Origin: Exiguobacterium sp.
Lineage (GTDB): Bacteria > Bacillota > Bacilli > Exiguobacteriales > Exiguobacteriaceae
Assembly (NCBI RefSeq): GCF_020832205.1
Contig: NZ_JAFIFD010000038.1
Coordinates: 1-64,000, forward strand
Length of the DNA stretch: 64,000 nt
Direction: 5' to 3'
Shown here: one piece after another, positions 1-8,659 of the stretch
How the letters are laid out: each line of letters opens with the position of its first letter
Numbering within the stretch: the first letter of the stretch is position 1
Made by a program: the position numbers and the translations under genes
Notes under the pieces: generated by a model
The model's input: only the letters and a program-made list of their open reading frames with translations
The model's database searches: none
Told to the model about the DNA's origin: nothing

Positions 1-16
1 TCAATCTCAAGAAGAT

Positions 17-50
17 GGCGGGCTGGGCATGGAAGAACACCCAGCCCGCC
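17..50. repeat. Inverted repeat, 11-bp perfect stem
   Basis: Arms 17-27 and 40-50 are perfect complements (GGCGGGCTGGG) around a 12-nt loop. No strong T-run on either side, so it is a weak terminator candidate for a gene beyond the left edge, or a spare hairpin behind the RND gene. The rest of 1-177 holds two more hairpins and no gene. Confidence 0.6.
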
Positions 51-90
51 TGAACAGGGGCTCGGGCAGAGCGCCTCAAGGCCCTAAAAC

Positions 91-131
91 GACAAAGTCA
101 CGTTTCAGTTCGCCTGAAACGTGACTTTGTC
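91..131 (-). terminator. Hairpin with 18-bp perfect stem downstream of RND gene
   Basis: Arms 91-108 and 114-131 pair perfectly over 18 bp with a 5-nt loop. Reading leftward (minus strand) it is followed by GTTTT, so it can end transcription of the RND exporter gene that stops at 178. Confidence 0.6.
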
Positions 132-142
132 TACAATCTGAA

Positions 143-175
143 GAGAGTTGACCGCAGATGGTCAACTCTCTTTTT
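143..175 (+). terminator. Rho-independent terminator (plus strand)
   Basis: Stem 143-153/160-170 (GAGAGTTGACC and its complement), loop of 6, then TTTTT at 171-175. The orientation suits a plus-strand gene to the left of the window; the minus-strand RND transcript also reads through this hairpin first. Confidence 0.75.
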
Positions 176-177
176 GA

Positions 178-3100
178 TTAAGCTTGTTTTTTCTTGCGGA
201 ACCGTGCGAAGAATTCATACACGATCGGGACGATGAGAAGCGTCAACAGCGTCGAACTTGTCAGTCCGCCGATGACGGTCACACCGAGCCCTTTCGAGAT
301 GAGCGCACCGCCCTCAAGGCCGAGAGCGAGCGGTGACAAGGCACCAATCGTCGCGAGAGCCGTCATGAGGATTGGACGGAGTCGCGTACCGGCCGCTTCA
401 AGGAGTGCCTCACGCGTCGACAATCCTTCCGCTTCTTTATGGATGACACGATCGATCAATACGATTGCGTTCGTGACGACAATCCCGATCAACATGAGGG
501 CACCGATAAGGGCCGAGACAGAGATCGTCTCGCCGGTCACGAGCAAGGCGACGAGCCCTCCGATAATCGCATAAGGAAGCGAGAACAAGACGACGAACGG
601 GGTGACGGCACCACCGAACGTGATGACGAGCACCAAGTAAACGATGGCAATGGCCGCGAGCATGGCGAGACCGAGCTGGGTGAACGATTCTTGAATTTGT
701 TCCGTTACCCCGCCGATGTCATACGACACACCGCTTGGCAGGTCGATCGCCGACACGCGTTCTTCAATCGCGGCCGATGCCTCGGTCGCTTTGTCCGTGC
801 TGAGCTCGACGTTGACCCGGGCGAGGAGTTTTCCGTCACGTTGGACGAGCGTGTCCGGTGTTGTACCTTCTTCGACTTCAATGAAATCGGCGATTGGACG
901 GGGACCGAACGGTGTCGTGATTTCTTGGTCTTGCAAGTCTTCGATGCTGTCATACGTGACTTGTTCGGTCGGGATGATGACATCGAGTTGTTTGTCATCG
1001 ACCGTCACGCTGGCGAGCGGGCTTTGTTGGGCTTGGAACTGACCGATCGTTTGAGCGATTTGGAACGTCGAGACGCCGGCTTCCGCCGCTGCCTGTTGGT
1101 CGACTTTGAACGTGTACTGCACGTACGACTCGCGCAAATCAGACGTCGCTTGACGGACGTAATCGGACTCTTGTTCAATCGTCTCAATGAATGTCGGGAC
1201 GATCGCCTCGAGATCTTCGAGCGAGTTCGCATACACGTTGTATGTTACGCCGCTCGTTGCTCCGCCGCCTGTGAAATCTTGTTCTTTCCATTCACCGGCC
1301 GGGGCGAGTTCGTTCAAGCGCTCGATGTCTTCAAGTTTGACATCGGCGAAATCTTTCGTGGCCGGATCGTACTGGACGATGAAGATTCCTTGCTTATTGT
1401 TTCCTGGATTGAGCGGGTTTTCACCGCCGACGGTGAACTGGACGTCGGTCGCATTCGGCTGTTCGTTCATGAAATAGTCTTCCGCCACTTCAGCTGCCGC
1501 GATTGAATCATCGAGCGTCTGGCCGGGCTCTGGGTCGAACGTGACGAACAGCGTCTTCTCCGAATCTTGGTTCAAGAAGTTGACGCCGATGGCCGGGACG
1601 AGCGCGAAACTACCGACCAAGAGGAGTGTCGCGAGACCGAAGACGACGAGTTTATGGTTGAGCGACCAGTCGAGGACACCGCGGTACCATTCCGCGAGCT
1701 TGCCTGGTCCTTCTTCCGGCTTTAACTTGTCCCGGTTCTTAAAGAACGAGTCGGCCATCATTGGAACGACCGTGATGGCGACGAGAAGAGACGCGAGCAA
1801 GGCAAAGACGACGGTCAAGGCGAACGGCAAGAACAGTTCGCCGACGAAGCCGGTCACGAAACCGAGCGGCAAGAAGACCGCGATCGTCACGACTGTCGAA
1901 GAAGCGATCGGAATAAATACTTCTTTCGTCGAGGCGATGATCAATTCTTTGCCGCGTAACGTCTCGTTCGGACGCGTGAGACGGCGATAAATGTTCTCGA
2001 TGACGACGATCGAGTCATCGACGACGCGTCCGATGGCGACGGTCATCGCTCCGAGCGTCATGATATTGAGCGTAATGTCGAGTTGTTTCAAGACGATGAG
2101 TGCCATGAGAAGCGAGAGCGGAATCGAGATGACCGCAATGATCGTCGAGCGGACGTTACGAAGGAAGACAAGAATGATCAAGATGGCGAACAAGCCACCG
2201 AGCAGTGCCTTCGACACCATCGTCTCGACCGATTCTTCAATCGGTTGTCCTTGGTCGAGGGTAATCGAGACGTTCGCCGAGTCATACTCGGCCTCAAAGT
2301 CGTCTAAAATCGTTTTGACGGCGTTGACGACGTCGACCGTGTTCGCATCTTGCGTTTTGGTCACTTGAATGCCGATCGAGCGTTCACCATTCGAACGCGA
2401 AATCGACTCTTCGATCCCGCGGTCCTCGATGGACGCCAGTTCGCTCAAGGCGACCGTCGGCACGGCAGTTGGTACATCCGCCGGTAAATCTGTCGGAACG
2501 TCTGTCGGTAGGTCGGCTGGCAGTTGCGGTGCTTCGCCGGTCGGGAGCTCACTTGGTGTACCCGGTGCCTGTGGTGATTCAGCAGGTGAGTAGGGAATTT
2601 GTAAGTCGCGGAACGCTTCGAGCGTCTCCGACTTTCCGTCGATGACGACGGCTTGTTCCGTGTCCCCGAGTTCGTACAAACCGAGGGCGATACGGGCATC
2701 ATTCGCTTGAATCAACTGTTTGACCGTATCTTCCGTCAAGTTGTATTCGGCGAGAGCAGCCTCGTCAAATTGGAGTTCGACGCGACGGATCTCTTGCCCG
2801 GCGATTTGGACGAGTTGAGCACCTTCGACTCCTTCAAGGGCAGGTTGTAGTTCTTCCTCGACGAGCTTCGTCAATTCAGCCAAATCGAGGCTTTCATCGG
2901 AGACGGCCGCCCCGATGACCGGGAAAGCGTCGAAACTGAGCCGTGACACTTGCGGGTCTTGGACGGCTTCCGGCAAATCGACGTTACTGAGCGCGTCTTT
3001 CACTTGCTGCTCGGCTGCTTCCATATCCGTGCTGAAATCGTAGTCGATTTGAATGTTGGAGGCGTTTTGGAATGAGCTCGAACGGACTTGTTCGACCCCG

Positions 3101-3327
3101 TTCAAACTTTTCAGCCGATCTTCGAGCACTGTGCTCACTTCATCAAGTACTTGCTCAGGTGAAGCACCTGGATAGATTGTCGTCACCGAGACGGTCGGTG
3201 TCGTGATGTCAGGCAGTGTCTCTAACTTCATCGTCAGGCCGGCGAAGATTCCGGCGGCCGTCAAGATAATCGTCATCAACCAGACTGCGAACTTGTTGTT
3301 GACGGAAAAGGACGTGATTTTTTGCAT
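178..3327 (-). CDS. RND-family efflux permease (SwrC/AcrB-type)
   Basis: Inner-membrane proton-driven exporter of the HAE-RND family, about 1049 residues, the length of SwrC (YerP) of Bacillus, which exports surfactin and other amphiphiles. Residues about 12-34 form TM1, followed by the large first extracytoplasmic domain, a TM bundle with an invariant Asp-Asp pair (GRVVDDSIVVIENI) and a second half repeating the plan. ATG at 3327 is preferred to the TTG three codons upstream because AGAGGAGA lies too close to the TTG. Odd: a proline-rich insert (about residues 250-297) made of LPTD/VPTD-like tetrapeptides interrupts the first large domain. It lies 27 bp behind the TetR gene on the same strand, so the two are probably one operon. 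Substrate not deducible. Confidence 0.9.
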   Translation of the reverse strand: MQKITSFSVNNKFAVWLMTIILTAAGIFAGLTMKLETLPDITTPTVSVTTIYPGASPEQVLDEVSTVLEDRLKSLNGVEQVRSSSFQNASNIQIDYDFSTDMEAAEQQVKDALSNVDLPEAVQDPQVSRLSFDAFPVIGAAVSDESLDLAELTKLVEEELQPALEGVEGAQLVQIAGQEIRRVELQFDEAALAEYNLTEDTVKQLIQANDARIALGLYELGDTEQAVVIDGKSETLEAFRDLQIPYSPAESPQAPGTPSELPTGEAPQLPADLPTDVPTDLPADVPTAVPTVALSELASIEDRGIEESISRSNGERSIGIQVTKTQDANTVDVVNAVKTILDDFEAEYDSANVSITLDQGQPIEESVETMVSKALLGGLFAILIILVFLRNVRSTIIAVISIPLSLLMALIVLKQLDITLNIMTLGAMTVAIGRVVDDSIVVIENIYRRLTRPNETLRGKELIIASTKEVFIPIASSTVVTIAVFLPLGFVTGFVGELFLPFALTVVFALLASLLVAITVVPMMADSFFKNRDKLKPEEGPGKLAEWYRGVLDWSLNHKLVVFGLATLLLVGSFALVPAIGVNFLNQDSEKTLFVTFDPEPGQTLDDSIAAAEVAEDYFMNEQPNATDVQFTVGGENPLNPGNNKQGIFIVQYDPATKDFADVKLEDIERLNELAPAGEWKEQDFTGGGATSGVTYNVYANSLEDLEAIVPTFIETIEQESDYVRQATSDLRESYVQYTFKVDQQAAAEAGVSTFQIAQTIGQFQAQQSPLASVTVDDKQLDVIIPTEQVTYDSIEDLQDQEITTPFGPRPIADFIEVEEGTTPDTLVQRDGKLLARVNVELSTDKATEASAAIEERVSAIDLPSGVSYDIGGVTEQIQESFTQLGLAMLAAIAIVYLVLVITFGGAVTPFVVLFSLPYAIIGGLVALLVTGETISVSALIGALMLIGIVVTNAIVLIDRVIHKEAEGLSTREALLEAAGTRLRPILMTALATIGALSPLALGLEGGALISKGLGVTVIGGLTSSTLLTLLIVPIVYEFFARFRKKKQA

Positions 3328-3354
3328 GGGGTTCAATTCTCCTCTGCGTGCGGA

Positions 3355-3921
3355 TTAGGTTTCCGTATCGATACGGCGGGCTCGCTCGATCAACCGAGCG
3401 ATGATTTGTTGTTTTAATTCGGTCGGAGGGACGCCGACATGAAAATGTTCAGACATCATCATCCCTTCGAGTGCATAACGGATGATCATCGTCTCGACCG
3501 GATCGCTCGTCTGTTGAAACTGCGCAAAGAACGTGTCGATGTCATGCTTCCATCGTTCGGCGTAGTCTTGATCGACAGCGAACAGCGTCAAAAAGGCAAT
3601 CATCTTCTCAGCATCGATATGGAGTGAAGAACGTTCTGGGTACAACTTCGTCTCGTCAAACAGCCGCACGAACGCCTCGATTGGACCGTAACCCTCTAGT
3701 TGAAGCGATTCGTACATGTCGTTTTGTTCGGTCTGCAACCGCTCGACAATGGCCGTCAGTAACGCCTCTTTCGATGGATAGTGGTAAAGCAATCCACCCT
3801 TTGACACACCAGCCGTCTTGGCGACTTCATCTAATGTGAGCTGATGGACGCCGTGTTCCATAATGATATCGCTTGCCGCGTCTAACAGTTTTTGTTTCGT
3901 CACATTTGATCGGTTCGTCAT
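3355..3921 (-). CDS. TetR-family transcriptional repressor
   Basis: 188 residues. The N-terminal 50 residues carry a TetR helix-turn-helix (LTLDEVAKTAGVSKGGLLYHY), and the C-terminal part is the all-helical ligand-binding/dimer domain, resembling TetR_C domains of the FadR/YxaF kind. AAAGGAGTG precedes the ATG at 3921. It is the first gene of an operon with the RND exporter, so it most likely senses an exporter substrate and represses its own promoter; an imperfect dyad just after the predicted transcription start (3940-3953) fits that. Ligand unknown. Confidence 0.9.
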   Translation of the reverse strand: MTNRSNVTKQKLLDAASDIIMEHGVHQLTLDEVAKTAGVSKGGLLYHYPSKEALLTAIVERLQTEQNDMYESLQLEGYGPIEAFVRLFDETKLYPERSSLHIDAEKMIAFLTLFAVDQDYAERWKHDIDTFFAQFQQTSDPVETMIIRYALEGMMMSEHFHVGVPPTELKQQIIARLIERARRIDTET

Positions 3922-3939
3922 CCCGTCACTCCTTTCTAT

Positions 3940-3953
3940 ACCGACCAGACGGT
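3940..3953. promoter_or_regulatory. Candidate TetR operator
   Basis: ACCGACCAGACGGT has outer arms ACCG/CGGT and sits about +6 to +19 of the predicted start, between the -10 box and the tetR ribosome site. Inner symmetry is imperfect, so the call rests on position and resemblance to TetR sites. Confidence 0.4.
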
Positions 3954-3965
3954 TTTTTCTTTTTC

Positions 3966-3995
3966 ATCATAAGTGCCTCATCATTTTGAAGTCAA
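3966..3995 (-). promoter_or_regulatory. Sigma-A promoter of tetR-RND operon
   Basis: On the minus strand TTGACT (3995-3990), 18-bp spacer, TATGAT (3971-3966). Directs transcription toward the TetR gene. Confidence 0.65.
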
Positions 3996-4061
3996 GAAAT
4001 GATATCTTCAAAACTGTTAAGTTATAGATAAATAACTATTGGTAACGATTTCAAAAAAAGG

Positions 4062-4090
4062 TTGACGTGAGAATGATTATCAGTGATGAT
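4062..4090 (+). promoter_or_regulatory. Promoter of ferric iron ABC operon
   Basis: TTGACG (4062-4067), 17-bp spacer, GATGAT (4085-4090). The spacer and -10 box are covered by the first Fur box, so bound Fur would block polymerase. Confidence 0.5.
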
Positions 4091-4116
4091 AGTAATTGAG
4101 AGTAATTATCATTACC
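4069..4116. promoter_or_regulatory. Two tandem Fur boxes
   Basis: Positions 4069-4087 and 4098-4116 each match the 19-bp Fur consensus GATAATGATTATCATTATC at about 14 and 15 positions respectively. They are 29 bp apart and straddle the promoter of the iron-transport gene, which indicates iron-dependent repression. Confidence 0.75.
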
Positions 4117-4148
4117 AATAAACAGACTAAAACGTGGGGGACTTACAC

Positions 4149-5219
4149 ATGAACAAGAAGTATATGGCATTAGGACTTTCGGCAGCACTTACGACATCGT
4201 TGCTTGCGGCTTGTGCGAGCACGGAAGAGACAACGACGACAGGGGACAACGAAACGGCTGAAGAGTCGAAAGTCGTCAACGTCTACTCAAGCCGTCACTA
4301 TGACGTCGACAAAGAGCTTTATAAACAGTTCGAAGAAGAGACGGGCGTCAAAGTCAACGTCGTCGAAGGAAAAGGCGAAGAGCTTCTTGAGCGTTTGAAC
4401 ACAGAAGGCGCGAATACGGAAGCGGATCTCTTCATCACAGCGGACGCAGGAAACTTGCACCAAGCGAAAGAGAATGGCCATCTTCAAGCGGTCGATAGCG
4501 ATGTGCTTGAATCGAACATTCCGGAAAAATATCGTGATACGGATAACGAATGGTTCGGTCTCACGAAGCGCGCCCGTGTCATCGTCTATGCAAAAGACCG
4601 CGTGAACCCAGAAGACTTGTCGACGTATGAAGCGCTCACGGAAGAACAATGGAACGGCAAAGTACTCGTTCGTCCATCTGAGAACATGTATAACATTTCG
4701 CTCCTTGCTTCGTTCATCGAAGTGAACGGTGTCGACAAGGCGAAAGAATGGGCTGAAGGCATGGTCAACAACTTCGCGCGTGACCCACAAGGGAACGACC
4801 GTGACCAAGCGAAAGCCGTTGTGGCCGGAGAAGGCGATGTCGCCATCATGAACACGTACTACATGGGTCTCATGTTGAACTCGGAAGACGCGGAAGAGAA
4901 GAAAGTCGCTGAAGAGCTCGGTGTCTTCTTCCCGAACCAAGACACGACAGGGACACACGTCAACGTCTCAGGGATTGCGATGACAAAAGCATCGAAAAAC
5001 TCGGAAAACGCGAAGAAACTCATGGAGTTCATGTCTGACCCGTCAGCGCAAGAGCAGTTCGCAAGTGCGAACTTCGAATACCCAGTCAACGAATCAGTCG
5101 AGCCGAACGAGCTCCTCAAATCATGGGGTGAGTTCAAAGAACAAGACATCAACTTGTCTGTTCTCGGTGAAAATCAGCAAGAAGCCATCCGCATCTTCAA
5201 CGAAGCCGGTTGGAAATAA
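4149..5219 (+). CDS. Ferric iron ABC transporter, substrate-binding lipoprotein
   Basis: 356 residues; family-1 extracellular solute-binding protein of the FbpA/FutA iron group. Residues 1-22 are a lipoprotein signal with lipobox LAAC (Cys22). The mature part opens with VNVYSSRHYDVD, and the paired tyrosines Tyr237-Tyr238 (NTYYMG) match the iron-ligand tyrosines of the FbpA family. ATG 4149 is chosen because GGGGG at 4136-4140 gives a proper ribosome site and the lipobox fits; the GTG at 4134 would sit inside that site. Followed by the fused permease and ATPase genes after a terminator-like hairpin, which probably keeps the binding protein in excess. Two Fur boxes lie upstream. Confidence 0.92.
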   Translation: MNKKYMALGLSAALTTSLLAACASTEETTTTGDNETAEESKVVNVYSSRHYDVDKELYKQFEEETGVKVNVVEGKGEELLERLNTEGANTEADLFITADAGNLHQAKENGHLQAVDSDVLESNIPEKYRDTDNEWFGLTKRARVIVYAKDRVNPEDLSTYEALTEEQWNGKVLVRPSENMYNISLLASFIEVNGVDKAKEWAEGMVNNFARDPQGNDRDQAKAVVAGEGDVAIMNTYYMGLMLNSEDAEEKKVAEELGVFFPNQDTTGTHVNVSGIAMTKASKNSENAKKLMEFMSDPSAQEQFASANFEYPVNESVEPNELLKSWGEFKEQDINLSVLGENQQEAIRIFNEAGWK

Positions 5220-5227
5220 GACGACTT

Positions 5228-5260
5228 CGGCTTGAACAAATGTTCAAGCCGGAGGTTTTT
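5228..5260 (+). terminator. Intra-operon terminator/attenuator
   Basis: Stem CGGCTTGAAC (5228-5237) with 5242-5251, loop AAAT, then GGAGGTTTTT. It lies between the binding-protein gene and the permease gene, so partial termination would lower expression of the membrane parts. Confidence 0.75.
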
Positions 5261-5353
5261 CTGTTTCCGGACAGTCTGACGGTACAACGAGTGGCCGGAA
5301 ACTGATATGATGGGACAGGAAGTGATTGAACGAAAGAATGGGAGCGGTACGGC

Positions 5354-6991
5354 ATGAACTGGTATGCGATGAAACGACAATTGAATGGATGGGCCATCTT
5401 GAGCTTTATCGCCTTGTTGTTCATCGTCTTGCCCGGCGTCGTCGTGCTCGTCGAGCTGTTCGCGCCAGTGAACGACAACTGGCAACATATACGCGAATAT
5501 TTATTGCCGCGTTACGTCCGCAACACACTCTTCATCATGCTCGCGACCGGCGTCTTGACGACCATCATCGGGACGAGTCTCGCGTGGTTCGTGACCGTGT
5601 ACGATTTCCCGTTCCGTCGATTCTTCAAATGGGCGCTCATTTTACCGCTCGCGATTCCCCCTTACATCGGGGCGTATACGTATCACGGGATTTTGAACTA
5701 TACCGGGGTCATTCAGACGACACTTCGGAACGACTTTGGGATCACCGTGAATCAGTCTTATTTCAACATCATGACGATTCAAGGGACGATTTTTATCTTC
5801 ACCCTGTTCTTGTATCCGTACATCTATACGATCACACGTGCGTTTCTCCACAACCAGTCGTCCTCGATGATCGAGAACGCCCGCATCCTTGGACGCGGGT
5901 CGTGGGATATCTTCTTTACCGTCGTCATCCCGATCTCTCGCGTCGCCATTATCGGCGGCGTCAGCCTCGTCTTGATGGAAGTGTTGAACGATTACGGGGT
6001 CGTGAAGTACTTCGGGATCCAAACGTTCAGCACGGCGATCTTCAGCACATGGTTCGGGATGAAAGATACGTCTTCGGCGCTCAAACTCGCCGGCACGCTC
6101 ATGATTCTCGTCATCGCGATTCTGACGATGGAACGGCTCGTCCGGGGACGAAAACAGTTCAGCTATGCGACGACGAAAGTGAAGCCGCTCAAGCCGAGAC
6201 CGCTGAACGGATGGCATCGTTACGCCGTGCTCGGCTACGTGGCGACGGTGTTCGGGATTGCGTTTCTCATCCCGTTCGTCCAGCTCATCGCTTGGACGGT
6301 ACTGACGTTCGAGCAAGTGTTCACGGCCGCATTCTTCCGACTCGTCTGGAACACCGTGAGCGTCGCGTTCATCGCGACGGTAATCATTCTCGTGTTTGCA
6401 CTCATCATCGCCAACTATACGCGGCTGTTCCCGTCGAACATGACGCGGGTCATCTCGAAAGTGACGACACTCGGCTATTCGATTCCGGGAGCGGCGATCG
6501 CTATCGCCGTTATCACGTTGTTCTTACTATTGGATGAATGGGTGCTAAAAGCAGCGCTCGCGCTAGACTTAGGTCAGACGTTCGTATTCCGCACGACGCT
6601 CATCATGCTCATTTTCGCGTACGTCATCCGCTTCCTCGCCATCGGGTACAACTCGATCGAGAGCGGGTTCGAGAAAGTCGGAAAGTCGTTCACCGAGGCG
6701 TCGCGCATGCTCGGGTGGGGAACGGTGCAGACGTTCTTCCGGGTCGATATCCCGATGATCAAAGGGGCGATCATGAGCGCGTTCATCCTCGTCTTCATCG
6801 ACATTATGAAAGAGTTGCCGCTGACACTGTTTTTACAACCGTTCAACTTCTCAACGCTTGCGACTCAAGCGTTCAAATATGTCAGTGACGAGAAAATTCA
6901 TGAGGCCGCGCTCGCCTCGATCGTCATCGTGCTCATGAGCGGATTGTTGATCTTTGTTTTCCATAAGGTGCTTGATAAGGAGGCCGACTAA
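5354..6991 (+). CDS. Ferric iron ABC transporter, fused permease
   Basis: 545 residues; FbpB/SfuB-type permease in which two six-helix halves are joined in one chain. Each half carries the EAA loop that docks the ATPase: ENARILGRG near residue 175 and EASRMLGWG near 450. The first helix (residues 13-36) starts straight after a short basic N-terminus. Start at ATG 5354 follows a modest GGGAGCGG site. The stop overlaps the ATPase start by one base (TAATG), implying translational coupling. It moves Fe3+ delivered by the upstream lipoprotein across the cytoplasmic membrane. Confidence 0.9.
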   Translation: MNWYAMKRQLNGWAILSFIALLFIVLPGVVVLVELFAPVNDNWQHIREYLLPRYVRNTLFIMLATGVLTTIIGTSLAWFVTVYDFPFRRFFKWALILPLAIPPYIGAYTYHGILNYTGVIQTTLRNDFGITVNQSYFNIMTIQGTIFIFTLFLYPYIYTITRAFLHNQSSSMIENARILGRGSWDIFFTVVIPISRVAIIGGVSLVLMEVLNDYGVVKYFGIQTFSTAIFSTWFGMKDTSSALKLAGTLMILVIAILTMERLVRGRKQFSYATTKVKPLKPRPLNGWHRYAVLGYVATVFGIAFLIPFVQLIAWTVLTFEQVFTAAFFRLVWNTVSVAFIATVIILVFALIIANYTRLFPSNMTRVISKVTTLGYSIPGAAIAIAVITLFLLLDEWVLKAALALDLGQTFVFRTTLIMLIFAYVIRFLAIGYNSIESGFEKVGKSFTEASRMLGWGTVQTFFRVDIPMIKGAIMSAFILVFIDIMKELPLTLFLQPFNFSTLATQAFKYVSDEKIHEAALASIVIVLMSGLLIFVFHKVLDKEAD

Positions 6992-7698
6992 TGTTTGTTC
7001 AAATCAACGATTTACACTTCAGCTATAAAGGTGCGCATGCCGAGACGATCAAAGGGTTCTCGCTCTCGATCACGAAAGGTGAGATTGTATCGCTCCTCGG
7101 TGACAGCGGTTCGGGGAAAAGTACGATTTTACGCCTCATCGCCGGTCTCGAGATGCCGAATCAAGGTGTCGTCGTCGTCAACGATTGCGTCTGTTGTGAC
7201 GACTGCCAGTTCATGCCGCCTGAACAACGCGGTGTCGGCATGGTGTTTCAGGACTATGCACTGTTCCCGCACATGACCGTTGAAAAGAACATCCGGTTCG
7301 GCCTCCACAAACTGAGCCGGAAAGAACGGAACGAACGGGTCGAGGAGATGCTTGCGCTCGTAAACTTGTCTGAGTTCCGTCATCGGTATCCGTACGAGTT
7401 GAGCGGTGGTCAACAGCAGCGTGGCGCGCTCGCGCGTGCGCTCGCACCAAGACCGTCGTTGTTGATTCTAGATGAACCGTTCAGTAACTTGGACACATCG
7501 CTTCAGCACCGGATCCGCGACGATTTGCGCCGGCTCTTGAAACAGACGGGCACGACGACAATCTTTGTCACGCACGACGAGGAAGACGCGGAAGCGCTCG
7601 CCGACCGCATCGTCTACCTCGGAGAAGGAAAAATCAAGAAACAGATCATGACAGAGAACAACAAGACGTTCAATCCGCAAATCCCATGTTTCGTGTAA
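6991..7698 (+). CDS. Ferric iron ABC transporter, ATP-binding protein
   Basis: 235 residues; FbpC-like ATPase. Walker A GDSGSGKST (residues 38-45), Q-loop in MVFQDYALFP, signature LSGGQQQR, Walker B LLILDEP and H-loop VTHD are all present. It lacks the C-terminal TOBE-type extension of longer FbpC proteins. Unusual feature: between Walker A and the Q-loop, residues 66-72 read CVCCDDC, four cysteines in seven residues, where most relatives have an ordinary loop. TAAGGAGG at 6976 serves as ribosome site and the start overlaps the permease stop. It energises the transporter encoded just upstream. Confidence 0.92.
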   Translation: MFVQINDLHFSYKGAHAETIKGFSLSITKGEIVSLLGDSGSGKSTILRLIAGLEMPNQGVVVVNDCVCCDDCQFMPPEQRGVGMVFQDYALFPHMTVEKNIRFGLHKLSRKERNERVEEMLALVNLSEFRHRYPYELSGGQQQRGALARALAPRPSLLILDEPFSNLDTSLQHRIRDDLRRLLKQTGTTTIFVTHDEEDAEALADRIVYLGEGKIKKQIMTENNKTFNPQIPCFV

Positions 7699-7701
7699 CA
7701 G

Positions 7702-7740
7702 AAAAGCTCCCACAGGACGGTCGTCCTGCGGGAGCTTTTT
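7702..7740. terminator. Bidirectional terminator
   Basis: Stem 7702-7718/7723-7739 (AAAAGCTCCC...GGGAGCTTTT, one mismatch) with T-runs both ways. Ends the iron operon and the convergent sortase gene. Confidence 0.85.
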
Positions 7741-7744
7741 ACGT

Positions 7745-8641
7745 TCACTTCGTCGTCTCAGAAGGGCTCGACTCGTTCCCGAGCCGATCGATCGCCGTCA
7801 CGTAATACGTCGCTTGCTCATTCGTCACTTCGACGCTTTTACGAGCGTGTGACGGTACGCTCTCGATCCGCGTCGCGTCTCCAGCGATGACTTCATAGAC
7901 ACGGTAGCCGATGACGGCGTCGTCGCGGACCGCGTGCCACGTGAGCAAGTTACCGCTCAACGTGACATTCGTCGGGGCGTCGAGTTCAACTTCCGTATTC
8001 ATCTCGCTATCGACAAGCTCCGTATAGACGACGAAACGTTGGTCGTAGCCGCCATCCCCGAACGTGCCGGAACACGTGATCAAGTTCAAGTTGCGATGCG
8101 ACGTCGCTCCAAAAATCTCTTCGATCGGAGCGTTGCTCGTATCATAGCTTTCTGTCTTTGTGACGCGAAACGTCAACGTATTGCCGTTCTCGTCGATGAT
8201 CGCCACGTCATCGCCCGCCTTCAGCTGATCGAGTTCATAAAAGACGGCAGGCCCTGTCTTACTGTCCACATGTCCGGCAACGACGGCGTTGCCTTTACTG
8301 CCAGGTTTGACACCGGGTTCGAACCAGCCGACTTGATCTTCATCAGTTGGTACGCCCATCTGTCCGTTGTCGAGCACGCCGACTTGTTCGATGGCGGTGT
8401 CGACAGCGATGCTCGGGATTTGAATACGGACAGGTGTCGCGGCTTTGGCACTTTCCTCTTCTTCGGCTAATCTGAGCTTCTTCACCTCTTCCTGTAGAAG
8501 TGAGAATTCAGCCGTTAAATCTGGGCTCTCCTCTATTTGTTTTTCTTCTACAGGTGGTGACGACGATTCTTGGGCGCTCGTCCACGTCCAGAAGCCAAAA
8601 CAAAACAGAGAGAGCGCCAGAAACAAATGGCGCTTGTTCAT
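7745..8641 (-). CDS. Class F-like sortase with C-terminal FN3-like domain
   Basis: 298 residues. A signal-like segment (residues 5-23), a Glu/Lys-rich coiled stretch to about 65, then a sortase (C60) core: His124 in VVAGHVDS, Cys190 in LITCSG and Arg202 in YDQRF form the expected catalytic triad. Residues about 221-295 look like one fibronectin type III domain (TNVTLSGNLLTWHAV, YRVYE, YYVTAIDRLGNES), which is not part of the ordinary sortase fold. It lies 18 bp behind the gene for an MPETG-anchored protein on the same strand, so this protein is the obvious substrate. Signal peptide versus membrane anchor is uncertain: sortases usually stay membrane-bound through this helix. Confidence 0.88.
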   Translation of the reverse strand: MNKRHLFLALSLFCFGFWTWTSAQESSSPPVEEKQIEESPDLTAEFSLLQEEVKKLRLAEEEESAKAATPVRIQIPSIAVDTAIEQVGVLDNGQMGVPTDEDQVGWFEPGVKPGSKGNAVVAGHVDSKTGPAVFYELDQLKAGDDVAIIDENGNTLTFRVTKTESYDTSNAPIEEIFGATSHRNLNLITCSGTFGDGGYDQRFVVYTELVDSEMNTEVELDAPTNVTLSGNLLTWHAVRDDAVIGYRVYEVIAGDATRIESVPSHARKSVEVTNEQATYYVTAIDRLGNESSPSETTK

Positions 8642-8659
8642 GGGCTCCCTCCTTATTGG

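Noticed and set aside
439-1506. 355-codon open frame on the plus strand
   Set aside because: Lies fully antisense to the RND exporter gene, has no ribosome site and a composition expected from a high-GC third position on the other strand.
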